A stretch of DNA of 64,000 nucleotides. It comes from Azolla caroliniana. Its lineage: Eukaryota > Polypodiophyta. A program made the translations under genes and the position numbers. The notes under the pieces are model-generated. The model made no database searches. It had not been told where the DNA came from and saw nothing but the letters and a program-made list of their open reading frames with translations. Shown piece after piece: positions 35,601 to 47,019 of the stretch. Position 1 is the stretch's first letter; each line of letters begins with the position of its first letter. The stretch lies in NCBI GenBank assembly GCA_043228905.1, contig JBHGNT010000009.1, forward strand, positions 19,778,001 to 19,842,000. Direction: 5' to 3'.

Positions 35601-38600
35601 TGGCTGTTTCTGTCTTTCCTGCACCACTCTCACCACTAAAAAGGAGGTTTTTAAGAAAGAATAATCCAAAGAAACCGAAATAGATCATACAATAGTAAGA
35701 TGGGAAATACTCAAAACATCAGGATAACAGTGTTGTAGGCCATGAATGAACGGAGAAGAAAGAACGCTTATCAGCTAACAATGCAGGTTTGGCTTGTATA
35801 GAAAGAAGGAATTATACACACCTGATGATAATTGACTGATTAACTCCATCTGTTCAGGAGTTGCAAATAAGGAAACTGTGTTAGGGATAATTCATGTCTT
35901 CTTTGCATTCACAATTGTCAATTCAAGAGCACATCAGCATATTTTTATACATGAACATTACACACCTCTCATCATTGCACGAAATGCGCTCTCTGCTGTC
36001 ATATATATATGTGGGGCAAGATCATCTTTACTCTTGTTTCTATATTGTTTAAGTAACTCCTCTGTATAAAGTGGAACCTTCTTGAATGGATTAATTGCGA
36101 TCAAGACAGGTCCAGCTCTTGTCTAGAAAGAAGGGTACTTAAAAGTCAGACACAATGTAAAGGTAAAAGCGTATAAAATTTGCCAAATTTCTTCATATCT
36201 TATTACATATATCTTCTCGTTAACATATCTGTAGCGAATGTTGTGAAGAACTGAAGGTTCATTCAGATAGCTAAGTTGTATGAGATCATCTACTCCTTCA
36301 AGTATAACAGGATTTGCTGGCAGCAGTTTAGAGGATGGTAACTTGATAATTCGAGGCTGAACTTGTGATTCGGACTGTACAGAAAGAAACCAATATCAGC
36401 CTGCATTCTCATATGAATCAGGCTAAGAGGTTTACAGTTGCAATACATACCTGAACTTCTGTCATGCTGACAATAGATTGTTCTTCATTTGTTGATTCGA
36501 CAACCCCAAGAATCCACTTATTTTCAGGGTTTAAACACCATACTCGAGAATTCTGCATCGAACGTTGAGTTTAAGAGTGAGTCAATTCACTCAGTTGCAA
36601 TAGATCTTTGAAACTTCCTAACTACCAAATATTACATCTAAAAGTTTCGCAACCCTATTACCTGTTAGAGATGTAGCGATATGCTACCAATAGAGATATT
36701 TATTCCAAGCTACTATGGAGTCTGCAAGTTCCAACTATATACTAATTCCAGCATATCATTGATGCTTCAAATATGATTGATATAAAATTGAAGCATCCTT
36801 AACGTTGAGAGCCTTAGCACAAACAAATTTGGCAAGAGGACCTCATTCACAAGGATTTCAGCGAATGCATGTGCACCCCTTCCTCACCGTTTGTGAAATT
36901 CTTAGCCAAGTTTTAGTCTCCGTTGTGCCATAAGTATGAAAGCCTCTGTTGAGAATGATTCAAAGTTATAACAGCTAGTTAGCTCCAACAGCTAGTTAGC
37001 CCAACGGCCAGATCTTGGCCTTTATAAAGAGAAACTTTCTCCTCATGTAAAAATAAGCGATCTCCGTGTTTCCTTTCTCCCATAGTGACATATATGTACA
37101 TTCTTGAGAATAAAGGTGTTTTTCTCATTTTTCTATATGGTATCAGAGCCTAGATCCGCCCATATGCAAACCCCTAGATCTTCCCCTCTGCCAAACCCTA
37201 GATCCGCCCTCTGCTGGTGTAACAGTGAACGGGACAGCACTGTCCTAGTATCCAAGAGATGAAAGGTATTGGTATTCCGCCAAAGGTATTGGTAACACAC
37301 ATACTCTTGCCTCTACGCCAGAATGCATAATTGATTCTGGTGCATCTAGGCATGTGACGGGTAATGCTAGCAAGTTCTCGTATGCTCACTTAGCAATACC
37401 AGAGAGCATTCAAACTACAGACGGTACAACACAACCTGTAGTTGGTATAGGTATAGTGAAATGTATTGACTCCGTGACATTGTCTAATGTGTTACATGCT
37501 CCTTCTTTCCCAATAAACCTACTATCCAAAAGTTCCATCATACTCCAACTAAAATGTGTTGTTTCTTTTGATATTCCCAAGGTGACATTCCAGGAGAAAG
37601 GGACAGGTCGGAGACTTGGGACATGCAACATGGCACATGGCACATGGCACATGGCACATGGCACATGGCACATGGCACATGGCACATGGCATAATGGACT
37701 ATGGTATTTGGATCGTGAAGGGCTGGATTCAGCATTAGCATCTATGGTAGAGGGAACAGATGTAAGGGGGTCTAAAATGAGTTGTGAGGACTTGTTGATG
37801 CTTTACCACCAACGTATGGGACATACCTCTTATGGGATGATTTCTATGAATGTCCCAAAGCAGCTGTGGGGACAGGCAGTGTTGACACCTGCTGCATTGA
37901 TCAATAGAATGCCCTCTAGAGTATTGGAGTGTAAGACTCCATGTGAGTTGTTGCAAGGGTATTATAAACAAGAGGTAACTTCACCCTTTGATGACTTAAT
38001 TGAGACTGTAAATATGAGGGAAGAAGATAATGGTGAGAGGTTGCTAAAAATAGGATTAATTCCTTTGCTGATCCCTACATTATCTGAGAAACAAGTGAGC
38101 GTAGGGGATGAGGTAGAAGAAGGAAAGAAGACGAGGAACCTATATGTTTTGGTAAAGGTGTATACACGGAAGAGGAGGCAAAAAGAAGGAAATATGAACA
38201 TGTCTTCGGTGCCACTTGTGCCATCAAGTTCCATGTCCCGACCTGCCTCGACTTCTGTAATTCCTATAGAACTCCCAAACCTAGAAATCACAGGTGATAT
38301 GATTTCCTCTCCTTCTCCTATAGAGGTTAGGAGGATCTCTCACAGTAATGCAGGAGTTCCTCCTGATCGTTATGGTTTCCCTCATGATGTTGCTCAATTT
38401 ATCTCTTATTCTAACATATCAGCTACACATAGAGCATTCATTGCATCATTAGCCTCTGTCACTTTACCCAAGTGTTGGCAGGTTGCTAAAGAAGATCCAA
38501 AGTGGAAAGCAGCCATGCAAGAAGAACTCGGAGCTCTTGAGAAGAACAAAACTTGGGAGATTGTGACACTACCACCAAGAAAAAAGGCGGTTGGGTGCAA

Positions 38601-41600
38601 ATGGGTCTTTACAATAAAACAAACCCCAAAGGGAAAAATAGATCGATACAAGGCACAATTAGTGGCCAAGGGATATAGCCAAACATACGGCATTGATTAC
38701 GACTAGACTTTTGCACCTGTAGCAAAGATGAGCAGTGTTAGAACACTTATTTCCTTAGCAGTGAATAAGGATAGGAAATTACATCAATTAGATGTAAAAA
38801 ATGCTTTCCTTCATGGAGAGTTGATGGAGGAAGTGTACAAGGATATCCCCCCAAGTTTTGGTACAATTCAAACAATAGGTAAGGTTTGCAGACTAAGGAA
38901 GTCGCTTTATGGACTAAAGCAATCTCCTCGAGCCTAGTTCGACAGGTTAAAAAAGGGCTATGGTGGGTATGGGATACCAATAGACGAATGCAGACCCTAC
39001 AATTTTTTTTTCGACAACACAAGGAGCATATTACATTACTTGTTGTGTATGTGGATGATATAATTATCACGGGTAATGATGAAGGCGAAATTGCCCAACT
39101 GAAGGTGCAATTGGGTAAAGAGTTTGAGGTGAAGGATCTAAGATTGCGGTAGCTCGTGGAGCAAAAGGAGTTGTTCTATCTCAGCTAAAATATGTATTAG
39201 ATCTTCTCACAGAATCTGGAATGTTGGGTTGTAGGCCCGTAGCTTCTCCAATTGACCAAAAGATCAAGCTAACTGAACTTGCAAGAGAGAAAGTTGATCG
39301 TGAAAGGTATCAAAGATTGGTAGGTCGGCTGATTTATTTGACTCACACCCGTCCAGATATTTCATTTGCAGTAAGTGTGGTAAGTCACTACATGCATGAT
39401 CCGAGGAAAGATCATTTGGATGCAGTGTACCATATTCTGAGATATCTCAAAGGTGCCCCGGGGAAGGGATTGATCTTTAGAAAACATGGTCATTTTAACA
39501 TTGAGGGCTATTGTGATTCTAATTGGGCCAGATGTGGTAATGATAGGAAATCCACATCAGGATACTACATGTTTGTTGGGGGCAATCTGGTCTCTTGGAA
39601 GAGTAAGAAACAGTCAGTAGTAGCAAGGTCAATAGCCAAAGCAGAGTATAGAGCTATTGATGTAGGAGTTGCAGAGTTGTTACGGCTGAGAACTCTCCTA
39701 GTAGAACTAAAGGTAAATCAAGAAAATCAGATGATGTGGTGTGACAATAAGTCGGCAATCAGCATTGCCAACAATCCGGTACAGCACGATAGGACCAAGT
39801 ACATCAAAATCGACAGATTCTTTATCAAGGAGATGCTTGATAATGGAATATTAAAATTGAGTCATGTTTCCACTGAACATCAAGTAGCAGATTGTCTTAC
39901 AAAGGGACTTGGGCCAATAAGTCTTACTAGATTGTGTGACAAGATGGGCTTAGTGGATATTTTTCGCCCATCTTGAGGGGGAGTGTTGAGAATGATTCAA
40001 AGTTATAGCAGCTAGTTAGCTCCAACAGCTAGTTAGCCCAACGGCCAGATCTTGGCCTTTATAAAGAGAAACTTTCTCCTCATGTAAAAATAAGCGATCT
40101 CTGCATTTCCATTCTCCTGTCGTGATATATATGTATATTCTTGAGAATAAAGGTGTTTTTCTCATTTTTCTATAGCCTCCACAAATACGAGAGGAATATA
40201 AATGAGAACCAATTATTTGAAATCTATATCGTTCTAGGGCAAGAGATTATAGAGGAACACATTTAGAAGGTAGGACACAAATTTGAGGCCATGAGATTCC
40301 TTACAGTAATGGACCTATACTACATGTTTTCATGCAAATGCATGAGGTGAAATATTATGGCAACATTTGCAGACTTCAGACATCAAAGTGATGGATAATG
40401 TCATTCCAAGTCAAGCAGCATAGTCCAAAGAAATAAGAGGAAACTTACGCCATACCAAGTCAAGCAACATAATCTACAGAAACAAGAGGAGAAATACGGC
40501 ATCACAGGTCAAGCAGCATAATCCACAGAAACAAGAGTCCCACGCTATGACAAGTCAAACAGCATAGTTTTACTATATGTAGAAGTTTCTTAAAACATAT
40601 CATTTCTGCCACAAGGAGTACTGACATATCATGTCAAACGTAATGATACTCGTGAAATTGAACATCTTTTTCAGAACTCACAATACCCTTTGTTTTCGTG
40701 GTTTAGCAAAGCTAGCAACATTTGGGAGCCAGTTTTATTTCAGAAGATATGAATCAATTTGAAACCACATGAGGTTGAAAAGACAGGACTTGTTTAATCT
40801 TGTACATTTGCACTTCAAATTAATGAAGTCCAGCTAGCTTGGGGTGTTCCCAATACCAGGGCCCCAAAACAATGTTTTTGTTAATTCTTAGTTTGCAATT
40901 TGAATTATTCCAAAATGATGCTTTTGTTTTTCTCTGGTAACATTTCATCAGCAAAGAAGGTGGAGATAATGCTTTAAAAGATCATATAGGATTCTCATCA
41001 AAGTGAGATTATCATGTTGAGTATCAGAATGGGACAAAGGAAAGGACCTTGGCGACACTGGAATTCCAGTATCTTATGTTTTAACAATTCTGATTGTTAT
41101 ATGCTATACCTTCCAAGTTGAACTGTGCTGATAAACTTGACACTGCTCTATTTTGTGTCAGAAGGAGGACAAATGTGTGCATTGTGCAAACGTAGTTATA
41201 CATTCTTAGCGGCGATCAACCAACTCGACTAGTGGAAGGAATCCAAAACATCTATTTAGCATTAACTTTTCCTAGAGTTTTAACATTGTCCCAAGTACTA
41301 AATTTCAGAAAGTATTGGCAAATACATACATAGAGCTCGTAAGGACCAACCTTTTTCAAACCCGAGAATGCATCCCTCCATCTCTTTGCACCTGCTCTCT
41401 CACCCTTCACCTTTTCTATCATTGATGAACTGGAATCAGTTCCACCAGTGCTCTCATGTGCATTAGAATCATCCATCGCAGCATCAGTATTACGTGAGTT
41501 TTTACCATCTTCTGATGATGCTTCCACCTGTTTCTGATGTTCAGTTTCCTCATCCTCACTCACAGAATTATCTGTGCGAGAATCTGAACCAAAATCTTCA

Positions 41601-42265
41601 ACCCTGCTCATGTTGAAGTCTCTGATATGCCCGTTCACATAACTTTCTGACTCGTATCTAGAAAACAAATTCTCCGTCTTAAGTGTGTCAATGGTATTCT
41701 TAGGTTCAGGATCAAATGCATTTGGGTTACATTGATCTTCTGCTCCGATTGAGAAACCTGGACTTTTAGCATTTGGATGGCCATAAACATCACCTGATTC
41801 TTCAGCTTGAAGCCCTGTATGAATATTAAAAGGGTCATGTGATTCTGGGCCTGTGATGAGGAAGAAAAATCTGCATTGGATGGTTTAAGAACATATGCAT
41901 AAAGCTACCTATAACTAGATTGAATTGACTAAACCAGATAACGCTCAAACTCACTCACCATCTGAGGATTGCTGCCAACACGAGTTTGAATCCTGATTTG
42001 ATCCGTTTCCAGGATTGGAAAGTTGATTCCCAGAATTGGGGAGTTGGTTTCCGGAAATGGAAACCTCATGATAGCCTGTTGTTGCAACGGCCACAGAGAC
42101 AGCTTTCCTCATTCGGGCTGCAGAAGGTAATCGAGCTTTTGAAGTTGGTCTTTTTGGCAGAGCAGGAGGTGAATCTGTTGGTTTTTTGTTATCCAATTTA
42201 TCTATAGATGCAAGCATCTCCTCTAAACTGCTGAGACGCCTCTGAGGGACCATGGCGTGCTGCAT
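29620..42265 (-). CDS. Class VIII myosin (plant ATM1/VIII type), complete, 24 coding exons
   Basis: Actin-based motor of the plant VIII class, associated with plasma membrane, plasmodesmata and endosomes. Exons in coding order: 42265-41959, 41850-41351 (or to 41330), 36552-36451, 36374-36207, 36122-35966, 35849-35822, 35635-35470, 35214-35154, 35010-34997, 34912-34828, 34711-34608, 34501-34363, 33362-33244, 33163-33011, 32894-32805, 32723-32646, 32546-32388, 32310-32110, 31859-31654, 31539-31401, 31314-31185, 31086-30940, 30754-30480, 30396-29620. These sum to 4305 nt, in frame, about 1,434 aa. Motor: P-loop [12 protein letters not shown] (about 422), switch I NDNSSRF, switch [10 protein letters not shown] (about 695), [10 protein letters not shown] near the end. 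Four IQ-like motifs follow (about 1000-1095), then coiled coil and a tail ending [13 protein letters not shown]. The N-terminal extension before the SH3-like part is about 269 aa, and the protein is longer than usual VIII myosins (about 1,150-1,220). [17 protein letters not shown] near the N-terminus supports class VIII. A second ATG three codons in is an alternative start. Confidence 0.93.
34997..35010 (-). other. 14-nt microexon of the myosin gene
   Basis: On the minus strand '...caaag|atctccttgagaag|gtagtg'. It completes a Tyr codon from the previous exon and encodes LLEK, restoring the invariant motor stretch IQTYLLEK|SRVVQ. Without it the frame breaks. Confidence 0.8.
35822..35849 (-). 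other. 28-nt microexon of the myosin gene
   Basis: On the minus strand 'gaacag|atggagtt...catcag|gtgtgt'. It encodes the bridge GVNQSIIIS just before the P-loop; both junctions fit the phases of the neighbouring exons. Confidence 0.85.
36947..37137 (+). repeat. 5' LTR of the intronic Copia element
   Basis: 191 bp, tgttgagaatg...ttctata. Next to target duplication gcctc on the left and the tRNA-Met-type primer-binding site on the right. Confidence 0.95.
37138..37150 (+). other. Primer-binding site of the intronic Copia element
   Basis: 'tggtatcagagcc' immediately follows the LTR, the classic initiator-tRNA-Met-complementary site of plant Copia elements. Confidence 0.9.
37318..39976 (+). pseudogene. 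Copia pol remnant (protease, part of integrase, RT, RNase H)
   Basis: Protease active site DSGAS at 37333-37347, then a GAG-pre-integrase piece ([13 protein letters not shown]) joined directly to the integrase C-terminus ([19 protein letters not shown]), so the integrase core is missing. RT follows ([52 protein letters not shown] at 39048-39059), then RNase H ([37 protein letters not shown]). Inactivating lesions: TAG at 38704-38706 and 38935-38937, frameshifts around 38940-39220. The gag gene is absent: protease begins only about 195 bp after the primer-binding site. Cannot move on its own. Confidence 0.9.
37628..37690 (+). repeat. (ACATGGC)9 heptamer array within the Copia pol frame
   Basis: Nine perfect 7-bp units, 63 bp in total, which keeps the surrounding frame open (63 is divisible by 3) and encodes three turns of a 7-residue unit (MAHGTWH). 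It lies between the protease and pre-integrase regions. Confidence 0.93.
39984..40174 (+). repeat. 3' LTR of the intronic Copia element
   Basis: 191 bp, about 95% identical to the 5' LTR, followed by target duplication gcctc at 40175-40179. Confidence 0.95.
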
Positions 42266-43210
42266 TTTTTTCTCTTTCAGACAACAAAATCAGAGATTTG
42301 GTTAGATGACTGTGACGATGATGCTGCCGATATGGTGATGTATATGTATATGGTGATGATGGTATGGTATGGTGATGTCTATGAGAATTATGATTTATGA
42401 TCAAAGTTTCTGTATATCTGATATTATAAAATTATTGCATTTTGATTGTTTCGGTAGAGGACTGCAGTGAGGATTCTCTGTGAGTGTCTGTGATTTGAGT
42501 CCATCGCTAGAAAAAGAGAGGAAGGTCGGATCAAAAGACCTTTCTGTTCTTCTTCTTCTCCTCCTTCCCGAGTAGCAATCCGATTGGAAGAGAGAGGAAG
42601 AAGGGAAGGGAAGGGAAAAGGAGGATATGGTGCAGTCATCTGTTAAAGGTTGTGAAATCAGTGTTCGCTTCTGATAGACAGAGAGAGAGAGAGAGAGAGA
42701 TTTGGGAGAAGAGGATCGAACAGATGGAGGAAGGGAGGCGAGGATTTATGGATGATAATCCAGTGATAGATTTAGCTCTGTGGCTATGGCAGAAAGACGT
42801 CTGCACAGGAAAAGAAGGATTGTGGAAAGAAAAAACCCTCCAGGCGACGGGCGGAAGGATCTTTATGAAGGAGAAACAAAAGAAGAAGAATCAAAGCAGG
42901 CTGAGAATCTCTCTGTCTCTCTCTTTCTCTCTATCGTTCTTTGTCTAAAGTTCCGATGGCGGAATAATCTCTGCAACAGAGGAGGAAAGGAAGGGATATA
43001 AACAGATAGATATATAGATTATATAAACAGATAGATTAGAGAATCAGGCTGCAAGAGGAGGGGGATGAGGAAGGAGGGAAGGAGCAGAATGGTTATGACT
43101 ATGGTGGGAGAAGCAGAGATGCAGAGAGGAGAAGGCGAAAGAATGAAAGGGGTTAGGGTTGGGGTTGGGGGGAGAAGGGGAGAAGGGGAGGGGGCTTATC
43201 TGAAGGAGGA
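42266..43210 (-). promoter_or_regulatory. Upstream region of the myosin VIII gene
   Basis: Sequence immediately 5' of the myosin start. It contains CT/GA-rich stretches (GA repeat at 42677-42701) typical of a plant leader or promoter. No TATA box stands out. The plus-strand ORFs are purine-repeat translations. Confidence 0.35.
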
Positions 43211-43396
43211 GGAAGAAGAAGATTTATGGAGATGGCAGGATGAAGCTCTGCGGAGAAGACGTTATTCGCAGAAGAAGAAGAAGAAGAAGAAGAAGAAGAA
43301 GAAGAAAGAAGATTTATGGCGATGGCAGGATGAAGCTCTGCAGAGAAGACCTTATCTGCAGAAGAAGAAGAAGAAGAAGAAGAAGAAGGAAAAGTA
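43211..43396. repeat. 90-bp tandem duplication containing (GAA)n expansions
   Basis: 'gatttatgg' occurs at 43221 and 43311, each followed by 'gatggcaggatgaagctctg' and a GAA run (43271-43306 and 43361-43388). GAA runs of this type can form triplexes. Confidence 0.88.
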
Positions 43397-43681
43397 GAAG
43401 AAAAATGAGAGAGAGGAGGCCGCGCGCACACGCGCACAAATATTTTTTTTGGGTGCCTTTCAAAAAATAATTAGGAATTAAAATTTTAATTTGCTTAATT
43501 AAGGAAAAAAAAAATTTGGAAACTGCTTTTTGCCTTTTGCTTTTTTGCTTTCTGCTTTCCGGAGCATGCCACCGGCTACTGCCGGTCTTCAACCCTTTTT
43601 CAAAAAATAAACAAAAAACCCAAAAAGCAAGCGAATCAATCATCTGCAGAAGCCGTTGCCAACGCCAAAATAGATAAATAA

Positions 43682-43798
43682 TTTTTTCTTTTTCTCTTTT
43701 TTCTTTTTTCCTTCTTTTTTCCCTTCTTTTTTTCTTTTTCTTTTTTTTCTTTTTTCTTTTTTCTTTTTTCTTTTTCCTTTTTCCTTTTGGAAAAATCA
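43682..43798. repeat. 117-nt uninterrupted polypyrimidine tract
   Basis: The plus strand is exclusively T and C here, mostly 'ttttttc' units. The minus-strand ORFs encoding Lys/Glu runs are artefacts of this tract. Confidence 0.95.
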
Positions 43799-45550
43799 AA
43801 GGAAAAAGAAATTTTAGCAAAATGAAATGTTCCACATAATTCCATATATGACCCACAAACACACACATTTTGTTCATGTGGTTGTGATTTCTGCTCCTCC
43901 CTCTAGTGCTTCCTGGTTCTCAAATGTGTGTTGAATGTGGGGGGTGGGAGTGGGGGTGTGGTGGTCGTGGCTCCTCCTCTCGATCTCTTTATCTGCTTGT
44001 CACATATTACACACATACGATCTATCACATATCGTATCGCTTGTTATCCCCCCCCCCATACACTTGTCTCAATCCATCCACGTGTGCTCCTCTAACAGCT
44101 TTGTGTGTGGGTGTCTTCTGTTTCCCTGTATTCCTTCTATTTTCTATCTAGCCTCCTCGCCTTTGTTCCTCGTGTGTCCGTCGAAAGCCCTATCGAACGA
44201 CTTGAAAATTTGTTCCTTTTTTCTTGTTCTTGTAAATAGAAATGTGTCGATTACAAAAGTTGAATTACAGTAGATGGATATACTATATCTTGTTGGCTGA
44301 CCAGAGAACTCAACGAGGGATCTAGATACATCCATCCATTGTTATGAACCTATATAGTCTCATGTCATAAAGGCTAATGCAAATGATAGATATGATGCCT
44401 TACCAGCCTACTCGAATCTCACAAGCTAGGTATTGAAGTTGCATCATGGTATCAAAATGTAATGAATTTGAAGGCATGTAAACTATGGAATGACAACATG
44501 ATAGAGGATGAATGTCAATTGCCCTTCACATGCTCGGCATATAGTGCAATTTGTTCGAGATATGATAACATATGAAGAGGGAGTGATAACTTAAGTGCCA
44601 TACTTAAGACACCGCCTAGAAGGTTGAGCTCATATGCGTATGCCTTATTCACACATAGAGTCATTGTGCTTCAATGTATGAATACACCTTTTTAGGAAGG
44701 AGACACATTTCAAGAACACGTGTATCCTCTGGTCCTGTAGGTCAAATTTGGCCTCTTATGGACAATAAAAAAAATTCTAAATTATGTCTCTCTCTCAAGA
44801 CGTGTGTACTAATGTCTCATGGGTATAATATTGGCCGTTATGGATGCTAACAAACTATTTATTTATGTCTCTCTCTAGTAATCATCTCGCCCTCATGGTA
44901 AGTTGTCACAGTCTACCAACATGTAGTAGGATGTTGGGTTTAATATAAAGTTATTAGCCTACTCGTGCAAGGCCTTGGGTTTAAGCTATTAGACCGTGAA
45001 CACGAGGCCTTGGCTTGAAACCCCAATTTTCACGCATCGTTTGTTACTTAGTATCTTTTCCCATAACTTGCTACTTGCCACCCAAAATGCAGATGTTGAG
45101 CAGATGACCTTTTAGTCTTCACAATATAACCTTACCAATTTAACTACAACTCTCTCTCTCTTTATGCATGCTAGGACCCATGCCCCTATCATACATTGTG
45201 GCATTCTTTCCATAAAACATAGCTCACACTCTCTGTGATGTGAGACATGGCATTGTGGCACACACAATGATTTTCAAATAATTCTCTAAACATGCTCATG
45301 AGTTTGAGTATCACATTTTGATACAATGATTCGCCTTCTACCATATTCATTTGCCCTTTTTCCACGCCATTGTTTCTGTACAACAAAGCTTCGTTCTCTT
45401 CAATGTGAGATACAATACTAGGGCATAGGTAACAAGACTTGCTAATTCTCCCACTTTGATATAGTGCACCACCTTTGGATCTATTCAACTTTTCTTTCGA
45501 CACATTGTCGATCTCATCTAATCCCTATATCTGTTTCTCTCACATTCATA

Positions 45551-47019
45551 ATGTGCATTTTCAAGTCATTGGTTGCGAAAGGAATGTCAAGCAATAAGTT
45601 GTTAGGGCTATTACAATTGCAATATCAAATTAACGAGTAATAAACAAGCAAGGAAAGTGCATATTGTAGTATCCAATCCCATGCAAGCCAATCAATAGTA
45701 ATAGACATTTCGATTAGGCACTTTTAGGCATGCATATTGCGTGGCTTGTTGTGCAATCTTTAATCTTTACTTGCATGATAATCAGAGTCATGCCTTAACT
45801 TCCTCATATTGGGATATATCATAAAGGCTTTTGTCCATGTTGTTATATTCTCAATTGGATATTCAGCTTACTTGTAATTTGTCATTTGACAGGGCAGGTT
45901 GTATCAGAATTTTCAAGTAGTACAAAGTCTTATTATGTTCTTTTGAATCCACCCTATTTGTACATGTCCTTGTAAATGAATATGCGTGATACCATGTGAA
46001 CGTGTTTTACTTTTGGACTTGGGTAATATTTCACCTAAAAGGATGATAAAAATCTCTCTCTTTCTCTCTCTCATGACAATCATATTAATAAATGCGTATG
46101 AAAAACATTACAATGGTATCGCAATTGAGTATGGTCACCACTACATAGGTAGTGGGACATGTTGAATTGCCAATAGGCAAGACAAACACTTCATTGAGGA
46201 ACGAATTCCTACTTGCTCCATTAAAAGAAATCGCCATAGAGCACTCCCTTCAACTTTTGTAGATATGCTTTGACTCCATCCATGCCTACCATGAAATACA
46301 AAAAAATTGCGCATATCCCAATTATGAGACAATCTCCATTATCTCATATACAGGAAAATGATCTCCATCTCTGATTGTGTGTGTGTGTGTGTCTTTATAC
46401 ACACACAACAAAAACCTTCTCGATATCTTATCAATCTATAGTCATATGCAATCTAGGCCGCAAAATGCTCTTCGATCTCTCTATTTGCAAAACTTGATCC
46501 AAAGCATGGGCTCAAATTGAATATTAATTGAATGGAAATTTGTGTCTATGTACCGCAACTCATTGGTTGTAAAGGAATGTTTACGGATAGGTTGTTGTTA
46601 GGGTTATTATTATTCAATGTCAAATTAACAAGTAACAAACTAGCAAGGGAAGTGGATAAAATCCTACGCAAACCAATCAATAGTAGGATCCTTTTCAATA
46701 GCCACTTTGGTCATGCATATTGTGTGACTAGTGTAGTATCTAAACTCCCTCAATTTGGGATATGTCATAAAGGGTTTTGTCCACGTTGTTGTCTTCTAAA
46801 TTGGATCTTCTACCTACTTGTAATTTGTCATTTGATGGGTGAGGTGTATCGATTCTTTAAAGTTGTACAAAGTCTTATCGTGTTTGTTTCACTCCATTCT
46901 TTTTGTACATGTCCTTGTGAATGAACATGGACGATAGATGAAGTTGAAATACAAAAAAAAAAAAACAAAAAACAAATGGCATGCAAACATCATATTAGCC
47001 TAATAATATTTTATTGCAA
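45551..47019 (+). mobile_element. Possible small non-coding LTR (TRIM-like) element
   Basis: Two divergent direct copies about 980 bp apart: both include 'tcattggttg', 'tgttaggg', 'caaattaac', 'ccaatcaatagta', 'catgcatattg', 'acttgtaatttgtcatttga' and 'gtacaaagtctta'. The first copy ends near '...cattaca' (46112), directly followed by 'tggtatcgcaattgag', which resembles a degenerate primer-binding site; the second ends near '...attgca' (47019). The roughly 400 bp between them is non-coding. Boundaries are approximate and no target duplication was found. Confidence 0.4.

Larger units (their letters stand above)
36947..40174 (+). mobile_element. Copia LTR retrotransposon (decayed) inside myosin intron 2
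   Basis: Both 191-bp LTRs (36947-37137 and 39984-40174) begin tgttgagaatg and end ttctata, and are flanked by the 5-bp duplication gcctc (36942-36946 and 40175-40179). The primer-binding site 'tggtatcagagcc' starts at 37138 directly after the 5' LTR, and a purine tract ('gaggggga') precedes the 3' LTR. I count about 10 differences between LTRs (about 5%), so it is not recent but not ancient. A TATA-like 'tttataaag' lies at 37021. The element is antisense to the myosin gene and accounts for about 3.2 kb of the 4.8-kb intron. Confidence 0.96.

Noticed and set aside
43065-43877. Lys/Arg/Glu-rich ORFs on both strands
   Set aside because: Translations of GAA and T/C tracts.
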